Counted from the stretch's first letter, positions 11,291 to 24,835 are shown. The stretch is DNA of 64,000 nt from Brasenia schreberi (GCA_036023115.1 JAYKKT010000091.1:36141001-36205000), one strand, 5' to 3'. Numbers and translations: made by a program. Notes: a model not told the origin generated them from the sequence alone.

Positions 11291-12514
11291 GTACTTGCTG
11301 TGATTTGCTTGAGGGTTTTCATTGTTCCCTTGCCATCCGATGTGAGAAGCAGTTTCCTTCTCTCCTCTTTGGCTTTATTTCTTGTTGATTCCGCGTTTGT
11401 TTCTGATGCGTTGGTTGCATGAGACCGCATATATTCCAGATGTAGTTGATGGGTTCTCTTTGTTGATGCTGGATTGCTCGTTTTCCCGGCTTTCCTTTTC
11501 TCCCTTTCTGTTAGTTCGTTGGAGTCATGATATTTTCATAACTTATCTTGTTTTGATTCCTTTTGTTTGCTGTTTTATGTCTTCATCCGCTTCTCGTGGT
11601 CTTACTAATTGCATATAACCATAATTACAAAGATCGAAGGAAGAAGATGCAGTGACTATGCCCGGTTGCCTTATCCTCTTGTGCCTGGGGTTTCGTATCA
11701 GTCTCTTACTCCTTTTGAGCTATTTGTGGTTCGTTTTTGAGGAAATTAGTTACCGGCCACAGGGTAGTCTTACGTACGACCATACGGCATTTCTTTCTAT
11801 TGTCCAGAAGTTGGTTCAAGTATCTAACTGTGGTAGAATCTCGCTATGCTCTCAAAAATGTAGGCAAGTCTTGTTTACGGGGTATTTGGATATTGCTCGT
11901 TGAGTTCTTTCATCGGATCTTTCCATGGGATAGTCAGCAACTGGCAGCATTGTCTCTTGCTTGTCATGTACTTCTGCTCAATGTTTTTAATTGGATGAAG
12001 ATTTATTCTTTTTAAGTTTTTGAAATATATGCTGCGATTTAATTCACAGCAAGATCATTTAGTAGGTTGAGCTAGTACCCTCAAAGCAAGGTGCTGAAGA
12101 AACAACTAGTACTACTTGTTTACTTATGCTTTTCTGTCTATGATTCCAGAGGTTTTGCTTATGTCTTATGCACGGTTATGGGCATACATACTGATTTTGT
12201 CTGTATTCTGGCTGCCCTTACATGCAGTATATACCACACCCCCTCACACATGAAAGGTAGAAAAAAGGATGGAGAGATCTGTTTGATTCTGTGTGCGTGT
12301 GTTAGTGGCATGGACGAGTGGGTGCTTGTGTGTATGCGAAGAAGGGGATGCATAAACTGGTCTTGCTGAAAGAGTGCATGATCCTTATGGAAGATATGTC
12401 AATTAGAAGAGCATAATATGGCATTAAATAAACACCTAGAGCTAGGTTTAAAGAATCCATAACGATTGTATAAGAGATTGTCCATTGAACACAATTTTTA
12501 TGACATTGTCCATT

Positions 12515-13750
12515 GAAATTGTGGGAAAGAATTATCGAACGGAGGTTAAGACAAGTATCAAGTACAACAGAGAACCAATTTGGATTCATGCCAGGCAGAT
12601 CTACTGTTGAAGCGATTCACCTTTTGAGACGTCTTATGGAACATTTTAGAGCAAAAAAGAAAGAACTTCACATGATATTTATTGATCTACAAAAAGCTTA
12701 CAATATGGTACCGAGAGAGGTTTTTTGAAGAACCTTGGAAAAAAGAGGTATCCCATTGACATACGTTAACATTATAAGAGGCATGTACGATGGTGTAAAA
12801 ACATGTGTGAGGACTCATGAAGGAATGACAAACTTCTTTGAAGTTAATATTGGGTTACATCAAAGATCAATTTTAAGTCTTATTTATAAATGGTGATTGA
12901 TAAGTTAACAAAACATATTCAAGATGAAGTGCCTTGGTGTATGTTATTTCCAGATGACATTGTATTAGTGGAAGAGTCTAAGAAAAAAGTTAATAGAAAA
13001 TTGGAACTATGGAGAGAAACATTAGAAAGCAAAGGCCTTCGACTTAGTCGAATAAAGACAGAATATATGGAATGTAATTTTGATCATTTGGTTACTTCAG
13101 AGGACATATAAATTAAAATTGGCACACATTGCATCCCCCAAAGGAAAATTTTAAATACATAGGGTCAATTTTTGAGAGTGATGGAAGAATTGATGGAGAT
13201 GTTACGCATAGAATTAATGCTTGTTTGTTAAAATGGAGAGGAGCATTAGGTATTCTTTGTGATAAGAAGATACCATTAAAATTAAAAGGTAAATATTATA
13301 GAGCAACAATTAGACCCGCCATGTTTTATGGTTTTGAGTGTTGGGCAGTTAACCATCAACATGTACAAAAGATGTCTATAACAGAAATGAAGATGTTGAG
13401 ATGGATGAGTGGTCTTACAAGAAAAGACCGTATACATAATGAGGTTATTAGAAACAAATTAGGAGTGGCACCAACAAAGGATAAAACGAGAGAATATCGT
13501 TTAAGATGGTTTGGACATATAGAAAGAAGATCAAAAGAAGAACCTGTAAGAAGGTATGAAAAACTAAATTTGGAAAGTATTAAAAGAGGTAGAGGACGGC
13601 CACAAAAGTGTTGGAAAGAAACAATAAAGAATGATCTAGCTTATTGTGAGTTAACTGCTAACATGGCACATGATAGAGCTCTGTGGAAACAAAAAATCCA
13701 TGTAGCCGACCCCGTCTAGTATGGGAAAAGGCTTAGTTGTTGTTGTTTGT
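12515..13750 (+). mobile_element. RTE-type LINE, 5'-truncated
   Basis: Non-LTR reverse transcriptase pieces appear in order. At 12513-12728: [19 protein letters not shown], then [15 protein letters not shown]. At 12890-13111: ELTKH-like TKHIQDEVPWCMLF, then PDD in place of the usual ADD of the active site. At 13129-13719: the C-terminal part with ending motifs WFGHIERR and [13 protein letters not shown]. It ends with GGCTTAGTTGTTGTTGTTTG, the TTG-type tail of plant RTE LINEs. Frameshifts and a stop at 12726 break the frame. It sits in the non-coding region between the probable bZIP promoter and the bZIP start codon. Confidence 0.85.
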
Positions 13751-13759
13751 ATTGTTTGG

Positions 13760-15375
13760 GGTACTGTACTCTCATGGTTAGTCTACTTAGGTATTCTATG
13801 TGCTGATATGATCACTAAGTACGATGTTAAAAGAAGAATCAAAAGCGCCATAAAAGACTGGTGCATTGTTTGAATGAAGGATTTCAAGACTCAAGTTCTT
13901 CCCTATGTTAGAACTTGGATTCTCATGGAGACAATGTGCTAAATTGACACAAGTCCCAAACAGTTCTCATGGAAATGACAAGGTTGACAGATAATATGAA
14001 GTGAATTCATGAGTATGAAAAACTGAAACAATGCTTGTAAGTTATTTGATGATCCAATTATAGATAGACAACTTGTCAACTTCTATGGAACTTAATTTGG
14101 TTGACGATATACAGGCCCTAATCACTTATGTTTGTACAAAGAAAGTTGATTTACCAATAGGTGGTTCATTCCCATTCAAAGCAATGAATGCAAAGGATTT
14201 CCTCTTACGGGATATACCATTTCCTGCTATGGAGTCTGCAAAGGAGTTATGGATACTGCTGTACAAACAGCAGGCGCTGGATACCTTATGTGTGGACTTG
14301 TTGTTGAAGTAGTTCTTACTCTACTTGACCATTTATGCGCAAGGTAACCTTTGGTATGCAAGTAGTGAGTCCGCGTTCTGAACACTGTTCAGTATATGTC
14401 CGATTCATACTTTTGTTTTGAGAGTAGAATGCACTATGGTTTTATTCTCCTGATCATCTTCGTCGTCATGGTTAAATAAAGGTTATTCTGTTACATAGGC
14501 TCTGTCAAGGATAAGCATTCTAGTAGACTTCTATTTAGCATATACATTTGTGTTTTTTGAGTTGCTTTATCTACTGTTTAAGCAGAAACCGATAGTAAAT
14601 TTGCAATAGAGATATCTTAGATTAGTTGTCTAATTGAAAGCTTTTGTGAAGTTAAGGATAGTAAGCCATTGACAATTAAAGTTCTCTTCATCAAAATAAG
14701 TTCTGATATTTTCAGTGGAGAATTGAACATATAAAGATTGATTGTCATTTTCCAAGAGAGGTCACATTTTGCATGAGGTAGAGACTATGGAGAATAATTG
14801 TCATTTCTCCTAATTTAGAAGAGGTCCCTTGCACTATATTGAATGGGTCAGAAGCTTCCAACACATTTTGCTAGACTTATAATGATTCCATTTGCATAAT
14901 TTCTCTCTCTCTCTCTCTCACGCACACACACACATTATGTTACAATAGAGGTCCCATTTGCATGAAGTACAAAGAACAATTGCCATTTCACAAGAGGGGA
15001 CTGATTTAGCTTCCCTTGCACTACATACACACACACACCGAACCACATTATGTTGCAAAATTGTTTATCATCCTTTTGTGTATCACCTATTCCAAGTTAC
15101 TTTCTGTGACTTTCATGGTTGGCTTATTTGGCCAAATGAGCATATCTTGAAGGTCATCTGCCCTTAAGAGTATCGTAAAGGTAGGTCCTTTTCTCCATCC
15201 TGCACATGTAGCATTTATTTCTTGGCCCAGGTGTTATTTGCTATAGTTGCCTTGATGTTCTTAGCTGTTAGATATAGCTGATAATGCCCATGCTTTTTAG
15301 CAGGTTTGATTAGAGAAAAATATACTTCTATTAAGAACGATGGTCTTGGGACTTATTTAGGGTTTGACGTGGACC
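13760..15375 (+). other. Non-coding stretch before the bZIP start codon
   Basis: No firm gene is seen. A 79-codon frame at 14073-14312 ([21 protein letters not shown]) has balanced codons but no family I recognise. It could be a gene relic. Segments of 14730-14860 and 14940-15030 repeat each other loosely (GAGGTC...TTGCATGA...CCCTTGCACTA) and flank CT and CA runs. The region is probably a 5' UTR intron of the bZIP gene. Confidence 0.4.
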
Positions 15376-18300
15376 ATGGGAGGTGAGGCAGATACTTCTG
15401 GAAAGGCTGAAAAACCCTCTGAGTCGCAGGTACTCAATCAAATACATTGCTACTTTTTTAATGGTTACAAAAGACAAAATATGACATCATTGCGTTTTTC
15501 ATAGGAGCAGCCTCCTAGTAACAGTGCCGCAGTGTATCCTGACTGGTCTGCATTTCAGGTGCTCATTGTATTCTACACGTTATTCTGAAACTGAGTTAGA
15601 AGAAAATAATGCCTACAGATTTCGTTTCTTTTGTAGGCATATTATGGCTCTGCTACCACCGGTATTCCGCCGACTGGTTTCTTTCACTCATCTATAGCTT
15701 CAAGTCCTCAAGCTCATCAGTATATGTGGGGAGCTCAGGTAACGTATTAGACCATATTGACCCTTTTCTTAAGCAGGTGACTTGGTCTATTGGAGGTTTT
15801 TAATGTTCATTTGCCAAAGATGCATATGCTGATTCTGGTTATTCCAAGCAAAATGCAAGCACTCAAATTTATTAACCACAATATGGTGATGTGGTTTTAA
15901 GCATAGAAGCGTGTCCCAGTTCATGGATGTTTGATAGACTGAGACAAACAAAGTTTAAAATGTTGCCTACTTCATTTAGGTCTGTTGGCAGGGCTTGTAT
16001 TTGCCTTATTTTGTGAAATGCATAACCGATCCTTGCATCTTGCACTTGCAGCACCTGATTCCTCCATATGGGACCCCAGCGCCTCCATACCTTGCCATGT
16101 ATCCTCACAGCAGTTTGTATGCCCATCCATCGATTGCACCTGTATGCATCTAGACTTGACTAGCCTTCTTTTCTGAAGCTTCCTGCCATACTTCGATGCT
16201 TTGTTCTGCTTCTGGTTTTTAATTTTTTATGCATCAGGGTTCACATTCCTTTAACCCTTATACCATGCCATCTCAAAGTGGAAGTGGTGAAGCTTCTGTG
16301 AGTCTCTCTCTCTCTCTCTCCCCCTCCCTCCCTCCCCGTGTGTGTGTGTGTCTGTGCGTGTGGCATTTTTGTGGTATATACCATGCTGTCTCAAAGTGGA
16401 AGTGGTGAAGCTTCTGTGAGTCTCTCTCTCTGCATTTTGTGATAAGCTTAAAGCATTCCATGTCAGTTTCGTTTGAAAAGAAAGTTACTAGGAAGGAATC
16501 CACACTTCTGGAATGACTTGCCAGATTAAATTGCTTCGGTATTTCGAATGCTTGGAGAAATTGGTGACATGGACGTGACATATCTCTCATGCTAGGGACC
16601 TGTTCCCAGTGCTACGGAAGCAGATGGTAAGGGAAAAGGCTCTGTGAAGCAATCAAAGGGAAGTCTAGGAAGCTTGAATATGCTTACTGGAAAAGGTAAT
16701 AATAGTGGTAAAACATCAGGTGCATCTAATGGAGCCTTTTCTCAAAGGTACATTGGGAATTCCACTCGTGCATTTTTCTTGATTGTATAAGGCTATAAGT
16801 TTTTGCTTGTCAATAGGTTGATGTATTCTTGGTGCAAAAACCGTACAGTTTATATATTAATGCAATCTTGTGAAAAAAATGAAACTGCAGTGGTGAGAGT
16901 AGAAGTGAAGGTTCCAGTGAAGGGAGTGATGCAGATTCAAAGAATGTATGTTCACTATCTGTTAGTTTAACTTATTTTAAGATCTAGCATGAAAGACGGA
17001 AAATAAAATGCTAAATGCCCTTGTATAATGTGCACGACTGAACACAACATTCTGAACTAAATCTTCTCCCACCAATGCAGGCCAGATGTATAGTGCCTCA
17101 AATTTCCATTTTTAGAGGTCCTATTCTTACGATGTTTTGTTGGACTATCCTTTTCATAGTCTCTTTGCATGCAGCTAATCTCACCCCTTCAAGTGGAACT
17201 TGTTTCAGTGTCCACATAACTCTCCAACAACAACAATAACTAAGCCTTTTTCGATACTAGACGGGGTTGGCTATGTGAATTCTTTGTTTCCATAGACCTT
17301 GATCATGTGCCATGGTACTCAACATAGGCTAGATTATTCTCTATTGTTTCTTTTCAACACTTTTGTGGTCTTCCTCTTCCTCTTTTAACATTTTACCGTT
17401 TAGTTATGACTTCTCACGATAGCTTCCTTTAGTCGCCTTTCCACGTGTTAAAACCATCTTATTTTCCCTCACTTTATCATCTATTAGTGCCACTCACTTG
17501 TATAACCAAACATCCATTTTAGAGTCCTCATTTCGGCTACATACATCTTTTGTATATGTTGATGATTAATTTCTCGGTCTGGTGAAATAACCAAATGATC
17601 AAACTTGTATTTCATATATTCTGTCTTTGTTCTACCAAATTGGAAAAGGCTTTACTTTTTAATACTTTTTTTATAATTCTAATTTCGTGGTAACTTTTTT
17701 CTAAGACTCATCCACTTACGCAATGTCATTCACAAATTCATGAATAACATACACTAAGGTACTTAAAGCTGATCCACGAATAACATACACCAAGTCTTTA
17801 TGTTGAATATGCTTTGTTAACTCTTCAATAACCAATATAAATAAATATGGACTTAAAGCTGATTCTTGATATAATCTAATATTAACTTCAAAGAAATCTG
17901 ATATTCTTTTATGTGTCTTCAATCCTCACATATGTTTGTGTATCGTGACGTATGTTTCTTATAAGAGTGATGTACATTAATGAGATACTTCTCTTTTCTA
18001 AAGTTTTTTAAAGAACATCTCTATTGATACCATAAGCTTTTTGTAAATCGATGAAAGTTTTTTTTGTTCTAAAATCTTCCATAAGACGTTTCAATAGGTG
18101 AATAGTCTCAATAATAGATCTCCTTGGCATGAATACAGATTGGTTCTCTGTTGTACTCAATAATGGTCTCAGCCTCCATTATCCATAATCTAATAATATG
18201 GCTGATCAACTTGATATTATGATAATTCACACAATTTAGAATGTCGTCTCTTGTTCTTATATACAAGTATTATTGTAGTCTTCCTCTATCCCTCAGGTTT

Positions 18301-21300
18301 TTTGGTTTCTTCATATTTCAATAGGTGAGTAGTCTTAATAGTAAATCTTTTTGGCATGAATCCAACATGGTTCTTTGTTGTACTTGATACTGTCTCAACC
18401 TAAATTCAATAATTATGGTTGATTTACATAATTTTGAATGTCTCCCTTGTTCTTATATATAAGTATAAGTATATATATATTTTTTATCTCTAAGTCTTGT
18501 GGTTTATCTATATTTCATTAGATAATCTTGTAAGTCAAGTGATACCTGTTTCTCTTAGGATTTTTTATACTTCTATAGAAATATTATTTGGTCCTATAGA
18601 TTTACTAACCTTAAGAAGGTTAAGAGCATCTATGACTTCATTCCTTTAAATATGTTAGTAGATATTATGTTTATATACTTTTATGTGTTGATTAGCTCTC
18701 TTAAGTTAATACTAGTACCTATATTTTTGTTAAAAAGCTTATGAAAATATTTTTTGTATCTATTTTTGATATCATCACTTGCCATTAGAATATTCTCAAT
18801 TTCATTTTTGATGCATCTAATAAAGGAAGATTTTTAGTTTTCTTACTTCTGGTTTTAGCTATCTTAAAAATATATTTTTGCCTTTTTTTTGAGTTGAGAA
18901 TTTTATATACATCCTCCCAAGTTTTAACTTTTCCTTCGCTTACACTTTTTTTTCGCTTCTTTCTTTACTTTCTTATAACTCAAGTTTTGAGTCTTGTTGG
19001 CATAGTGCAATTTATAAAATACCCTCTTTGCTCTAATTTTATCTTACATTGCTTCATTCCATCATCAAGTTTCTTTTTGTTTCGGTAGGGCTTTCTTAGA
19101 TTTACGGAACATATTTTTATCACTTTTCCAATATGGCTTAGTCAAATTGTTTCACGTATGACAAGCTATACCTACATAATTCTAAGCATGTTCCTGAAGA
19201 ACTTTCTTTTTAAATATATTTTCATTCTTATTTTTAAGGTTCTCCTATATGGTTCGAGTAGGTCTATGTACTATACTTTCTTACCTCCAAATCCATAACT
19301 AAAAGTCAATGTAGGATACTTAAGCGTTCTATACTTTGTAATTTTTAGAATACAATCTTTTCTCCATTAGGCAAAATAATAAATTTGTGTTTATGAGAAG
19401 TTATAAGTAATTAAATGTTTATTTCGTTTCATGAAGATTTTATTGGCTATAAAGAGACTATATGCAATTGCAAAATTTAAAAGTTCCTTACTTTCTTCGT
19501 TTAAAAGTTTCTATGAATACTTTGATGTCCTAATGCTTTTTTACCAGTATGTCTATTTAGATCTTCTCTCAAACAAATCATTTCTCTTTGCGAAATTTTT
19601 TGAGTTACATCATCTAATTCTTTCAAAAATGTCCTGTTTATGCCATCTTTTAGCCTACTTGGGATGTATGAGCACAAATTCTATTCAAAGCCTTTACTCC
19701 TAATACTAATTTCACCATTATTATTAGGTTACTTTGCCGTTGAATATTTACTATATTATCCTTTAAATCTTTACTTACAATAATATCAACTTTATTTCGA
19801 GTTTTTTCTTTTATGAGTACCATAATTTAAAACCTATATTCTCAATTTCTTTTACTTTTCTCCAACCCACTTCGTCTTTTGTAAACATAGAATATGAATC
19901 TTTCTCTCAATCATAGTATCTGCTACCTCCGTTAGCTTGCCAGTCAATGTTCCAATATTTCAAGTATCAATGTGAATTTTATTATCTAAGACTATCTTTC
20001 TTATTCTCCCCATCCATCTATGGTAAAATATGGAGTCCTTTTTTTATAATTTGTTTCACATTCGGGCAGTAACATAGTGAGACTAATTTCTTTATCCTTT
20101 CATTCACTACATTCGGGTGAAGATGGAGATATCCTTATGTAATTTTCACTACATTCAGACTTCAGGGCGTTGTTAAGAGGGAATACCTTAGGAAAATGCT
20201 CATAATGTCTAGAGCCCATAGTAGATAATTCCAACAAAGTTTTGGCTATCGGAAGCCCAACACAACCCTCCTTCATCCGGGCTTGTGATTGGTGATGCAG
20301 GAGTTGTCCCTTACATGGGTGGAGTTCCCACAGATCTCTCCAAACTGAGAAATACTTCTGTTAATCTTTATTGGTTCTTCTGCAAAAGAACTTATTGGAA
20401 CTTTACTTTTTCTGATTCTTTTTTTACTGTCATCTGTATGATCTATATGGATCTCCATGTGGCTCACTAATACCTATGGAACTATAGAAGATTTTTTATG
20501 GTTTCAATGAACATTTCGGTTTATAGGGTTCACAAGAAAAGGCTTACTGTCAGCAGCAAGGTCCGACAGAAGGTGGGTATAGCTTTGTGTTTTCCAAGAT
20601 GACAAGTTTGCCTTTGTTAATTAACAGTATGCAAATGATTCTCCTATTGGCAGTTGAGGCATCTCAGAATGGGACTACATCAAATATGCAGAATGGATCA
20701 ACGGCTACTCCAGCGCATAATTTTGTAAACCAAACTGCACCAATCATGACAATAGCAGGTGGCATGCCTGCGGTTCCTGGTCCTACAACAAATTTAAATA
20801 TAGGAATGGACTATTGGGGGGGAGTGGCTCCATCGCCTATAGCAACCGTCCGTGGGAAACTCCAAACTTCTACTGTTGCTGGTCAAGTGGTTCCCTCTGG
20901 TATTGCTGTATCTCATGACAATGTTCAGTCAGAAATTTGGGTAAGGTTCAGCTGTCTCCTTGCGTTCTTCTTCATGTTTTATTAATTTATTTATATACGT
21001 TGGTATGCCATCTCCTATATATTTTCTTCTCTATGATCTTTAAAGTCAGATCAAGACCACAGTTATAATTTTATGGGCTTGGTATCTGCTTTTCACTCTT
21101 CTCCCCCTCTCCCTATTTTGAACGGCATACTCATTTTCTGTCATGAGGTTGAGATTTTTGCTTAATTTGCATCCTTAATTTTGCAATGCATTCTGATCTG
21201 AAGTTTGATTAAATTTTTATCAGTGGAAATTTTGGCGGTTCCTTATTTTATACTTTACATTTATAAAGTTGGTCGAGTCCTTCATTGCTCTTTTTCATTG

Positions 21301-21872
21301 TTTTCTCAAGAGAATTGGCTTCTAGGTTCGGAAACTTGAAATTGTTAAGAATTCGCTACAGTTTGGTTCCTTATATGGGAGAAGGCTTAGTTGTTTTTGT
21401 ATTCAGGATGAACGTGAGCTGAAGAGACAGAGAAGGAAACAATCTAACAGGGAATCGGCACGACGGTCAAGATTAAGGAAGCAGGTTATCATAATTTTGG
21501 ACATTTCTAGTCTTCTACGTATGCCGTTGGGTATTGATCAACAATCAACTCAAACGTGGTTTGGTTTTCTAGGTTGAGTGTGAAGAATTGTCTCAGCGAG
21601 TAAAGACGCTCGATGACGAAAATGCGGCCCTCAGGTCTGAGCTGAATCGTGTAAAAAATGATCTAGAACAGCTATATTCTGAAAACGCCTCTCTTAAGGT
21701 GACTCCACATCTCTTTCTCTCTATCTATCTATGTGGGTTGATCTGTTATATGAATCCAAATAATGTATTTCAGGAGAGATTAGGGGAAATCTCAGATGGG
21801 CATGAAGATTCAAGATCTGAAAGGGTGAACATACATGTTGGTCTCGATGATCGTCACGGACAGAAAGACTAA
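15376..21872 (+). CDS. G-box bZIP transcription factor (bZIP16/68-like)
   Basis: Twelve coding exons join in phase to 400 aa: 15376-15429, 15505-15558, 15637-15738, 16052-16141, 16238-16297, 16596-16747, 16891-16945, 20527-20572, 20654-20940, 21407-21484, 21573-21698 and 21774-21872. The start [13 protein letters not shown] and the proline-rich motifs [12 protein letters not shown] and [19 protein letters not shown] are the plant G-box factor N-terminus. Residues 301-326 ([20 protein letters not shown]...) are the basic DNA-contact region with the N-x7-R spacing. Leucines or valine every seven residues follow (six heptads). [12 protein letters not shown] upstream is typical of the bZIP16/68/GBF1 group. 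The protein should act in the nucleus as a dimer on CACGTG. Intron 7 (3.6 kb) is filled by a LINE. The residue pair usually found between the Trp and DERELK is missing; the exon 10 acceptor lies in a LINE tail. Confidence 0.92.
16260..16435 (+). repeat. Duplicated exon 5 end with donor site
   Basis: The last part of exon 5 and its donor (about 16260-16310, ACCATGCCATCTCAAAGTGG through TCTGTGAGTCTCTC) recurs about 117 bp downstream at 16377-16430 with two substitutions. The copy includes the GTGAGT donor. Between the copies lie CT, CCCT and TG runs. Confidence 0.9.
17221..20160 (-). mobile_element. RTE-type LINE, near full length, decayed
   Basis: The 3' tail lies at 17221-17290 (CAACAACAACAATAACTAAGCC, the complement of the RTE tail). 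The element reads leftward from about 20160. On the minus strand an endonuclease start is visible near 19975-19900 ([18 protein letters not shown]). Reverse transcriptase follows near 18160-18050 ([14 protein letters not shown]) and at 17922-17716 ([24 protein letters not shown]). Frameshifts and stops are common, so it is dead. It occupies most of intron 7 of the bZIP gene in antisense orientation. Its exact 5' end is uncertain. Confidence 0.75.
18086..18510. repeat. Internal tandem duplication in LINE RT region
   Basis: The block starting TTTCAATAGGTGAATAGTC (about 18089) recurs from about 18316 (TTTCAATAGGTGAGTAGTC). Both blocks run on to a similar TTGTTCTTATAT segment. The two copies have diverged noticeably. 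Confidence 0.6.
21379..21406 (+). mobile_element. RTE LINE tail at a splice acceptor
   Basis: TATGGGAGAAGGCTTAGTTG then TTTTTGT matches the extreme 3' end of the RTE LINEs in this window (compare 13720-13747), with about two mismatches in 27 bases. It directly precedes ATTCAG, the acceptor of the bZIP exon encoding the DNA-contact region, and supplies the T-rich tract. Confidence 0.65.
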
Positions 21873-24830
21873 TCTGAATACGGGGAGAACAAACAGCCTA
21901 TGAGAAGGAACGTGCAGTTTTGACAGGACTACCCCACAACTGACAGTAGCTTCCATTTCAATCATGACATCGAACACAAACCAGTGATCCTTTTATCTAT
22001 CTTTTCCGTCCGAGTTTGTCTGTTAAATCTTGTCATGGCCCTAATCTTATCAGTTAAAATGATGCTGCTGGTTGACAAACCAAGTGTCTTCTCCCTCACT
22101 CGGCCACGTTAGAGCAGCAAGATTAGATCTTGTTTTTCTTCTGATTAAATGTAGATCTATGGCATAAGTAATTCTCAATGATGTTATTACTGTTATATCG
22201 AGTTAGTATGCAGCTGTTTTTTTTGGTCACGAAGGGTAGCCATGTATCATAATCAAGATTTATCTAACACTTTATTCTTAACGTCCACTTAGAGTCTCTC
22301 TCTCACACACTCATGCACACTTACACTGACGTACGAGGACATGCACACAACAGTTGAATCATGGAGCACAACAGTTGAAAATGAACTTGCCGACCTTTGC
22401 ACAAGGAATAGAGAAAGATTTCAAAGAGACTCACTTTGTTCAATCATTTCTGGCAAAAAGGAAGAACCGTAATTACCAAATATGAAGGAGATTGGCTACA
22501 AGGTCTGCTGCATTAACAAGGCAGATCTGCGCATCCCATTGAATCATCAGTTCTTAGTGTTGGTCCAGATATGACCGCGGAAGATTCTGATCTGGATTCT
22601 AGAGGAGTTGAGTCCATGAGAGATGAGCCTCCTGCTTTCATCTCTCAGCATGAAGATTCCTCCAGTCCCAAGTCTTCAGGAACAGGGAATCTGGCTCTAA
22701 TGCGGGGAAGCTTGAAATGCAGTTCGACAACATCTCATCTAAATAGAGGAGTCAGAGACTGTCTACTGGTGGAGTTTATGAATGATGATCGAAAATTTGG
22801 GCCAATAAGTAGGCCGCTATAAGTTGCAATGGCTCAAATATGATTTCCTTCTGGGGAGTTCCACGATGGAGAAGGTTGTATTCTCAGTAACAAAGGAGAC
22901 GTATTTTCATTGGCTGGAGCACAATTTATGACTAATAATCTCACTGTGCTCGAACTCGAGAGATTCGGCCCGAGATGTTCGGGTTCACGATGTTGGCCTA
23001 TGGTTGATGCTGCCGTTATTAGGTAACTGGCATCCCGTGTAAAACTTTGTTGCATTTTTTTTAATACATGGCAAGTACTAATGCGCTATACCCCATTAGA
23101 AATTCAGGGTTAGGTGTACCTGGGTGAGTACGAGGACGCATCTCAAAATAAGAAAGTCTTTGTCTTAGCACCTTCTATCCAGCCTTAACTAGTTTTGGAA
23201 AAGGTTAAAGGAAGAAAAGGAAAGAGGGTTGTCAGGTAAGGATGAAACTGATATGCAATTCATGCAATATAACTTCAGTCTGTCAGCTATACTTCAAGTT
23301 TTCAATTTGAACTGATAATTTCTCATTTGGAAAGTTAAACACCGAATCAATGTATTGATTCTGCTCAATTACATTCACTATAGTTGAAATAGGTTTTCTT
23401 TCTTGATGAATGAATCAGGGAGACCCTTACCTCCCATTAGAAAATGGTCAATGGATTGGATTCTTGAAAAAACTGGGTCTGACTTTATTAAATTCTGCAT
23501 AATTGGGTATGGTGATAAATGTAGACATTCATTGATCCATATAGTCAATCGTTTTGTATTTATACGTAAAAGATGCAATCAGAATCTGATTGAGCGATCT
23601 GGATTTCATTTAAATGTTGAGTATTGAATCCAGATCCAGGTGCATTTTGGCTAAAATTTATCGGTTGGCAATGGTAAAGTTCTTCGGGGTTATCAAATCT
23701 GTACCCGAATCTCATATCATTGGCATCCCCACTTTTCACGTAAGACTTGTATGTCAAAATTGATGTCCATTACAAGCATCTGAATCCAAATCTGGACCTA
23801 GAGTTACCTGGATCTGGGTCAGGTCCAGCCTATCGAGACCTCATCAATAATAAGGATATTCTGATACATGCAATTAGTTGAATCTGATAATTTAGATCCA
23901 TATAAGTAATCGGACCAAATATATTTTTTGACTTTTGAATCCAGAGCTGGGTTCTGCTCGTGAAGTAGTTACCCAGGTCACACTCGGATTTGCAGAATAT
24001 CTGCTGTGTATTCTCAGACCAAAACTAACATTTACCAGGCACCCACACCATAATCTGAAATCTTACAACACCAAACTTTCTCTTACAAAAAGAACATCAA
24101 TACTTGAATCAATGGAGAGCCCTGTGCACAAGGAAGCCACGGCTCTTCGGTGAGCTCACCCATAACTTTGAAGTTGAAGGTAATGCCTCCACCGGTTGAA
24201 AGGCGTCTGTGGCTGAGCTTTGCCCCCACCCAAGTTCCCAGTAAAAAGAAAGGAGCCTCACATATTAAAGAAGTAACTTTATACTTATGCATGTTTGTTT
24301 TATACCTAATATCATATCATATCCAAATCTAATTTCAACACCAAATTTTGGATTGGATTTCAGAATTCTTATTTCTATTGAAGTGAAATTTGGTTTTTGT
24401 TCTTTTGGTACCATATCCAATACCGACACCTTACCCAATTAAGTTGGATATGTTTTCTGAATATCCATTTTATTTATATCCTTACTCAAGGCTCCAAGTT
24501 AGACATGCTGGGATATTGGACTCCAGTTGAAAGGAAGTAGAGTTCAGGAAAAAAAAAGAATTACTTTAATTCTTAAATCTCGTATTTCTTTCAAGGATTC
24601 ATGCATTCAATTCCTTAATCATGGTTTTGTTGGGAAATCCAAAAAAATGAATTAATTAAGAGTAAAATCTAATAGGAAAAGGGTTTTGGTAAATATTATT
24701 GAATTCTGATGCTCAAAAAGAATATTTTCTAATCCATATTACTGTTTTTCTCATTTACCTGAATTCTGTGAACTACAAGTTTTCAAACTTCCTCTTTCTC
24801 AAAAAGACTCGAGATTAGGGTTTTGTTAGC
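21873..24830. other. Intergenic region after the bZIP gene
   Basis: The first few hundred bases are the probable bZIP 3' UTR. An 83-codon frame at 22571-22822 (MTAEDSDLDSRGVESMRDEPP, Ser- and Asp-rich) is of unknown origin. Related-looking but interrupted coding text continues to about 23040, so it may be a gene relic. The rest is AT-rich with no supported gene. Confidence 0.35.
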
Positions 24831-24835
24831 GAAAG

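Noticed and set aside
10883..11422. Several overlapping ORFs near the bZIP promoter
   Set aside because: They overlap in different frames, show no recognisable domain, and lie in probable promoter and leader DNA.
12091..12369. 92-codon ORF before the LINE
   Set aside because: It has no domain, its codon pattern is unlike the real exons, and an antisense frame overlaps it.
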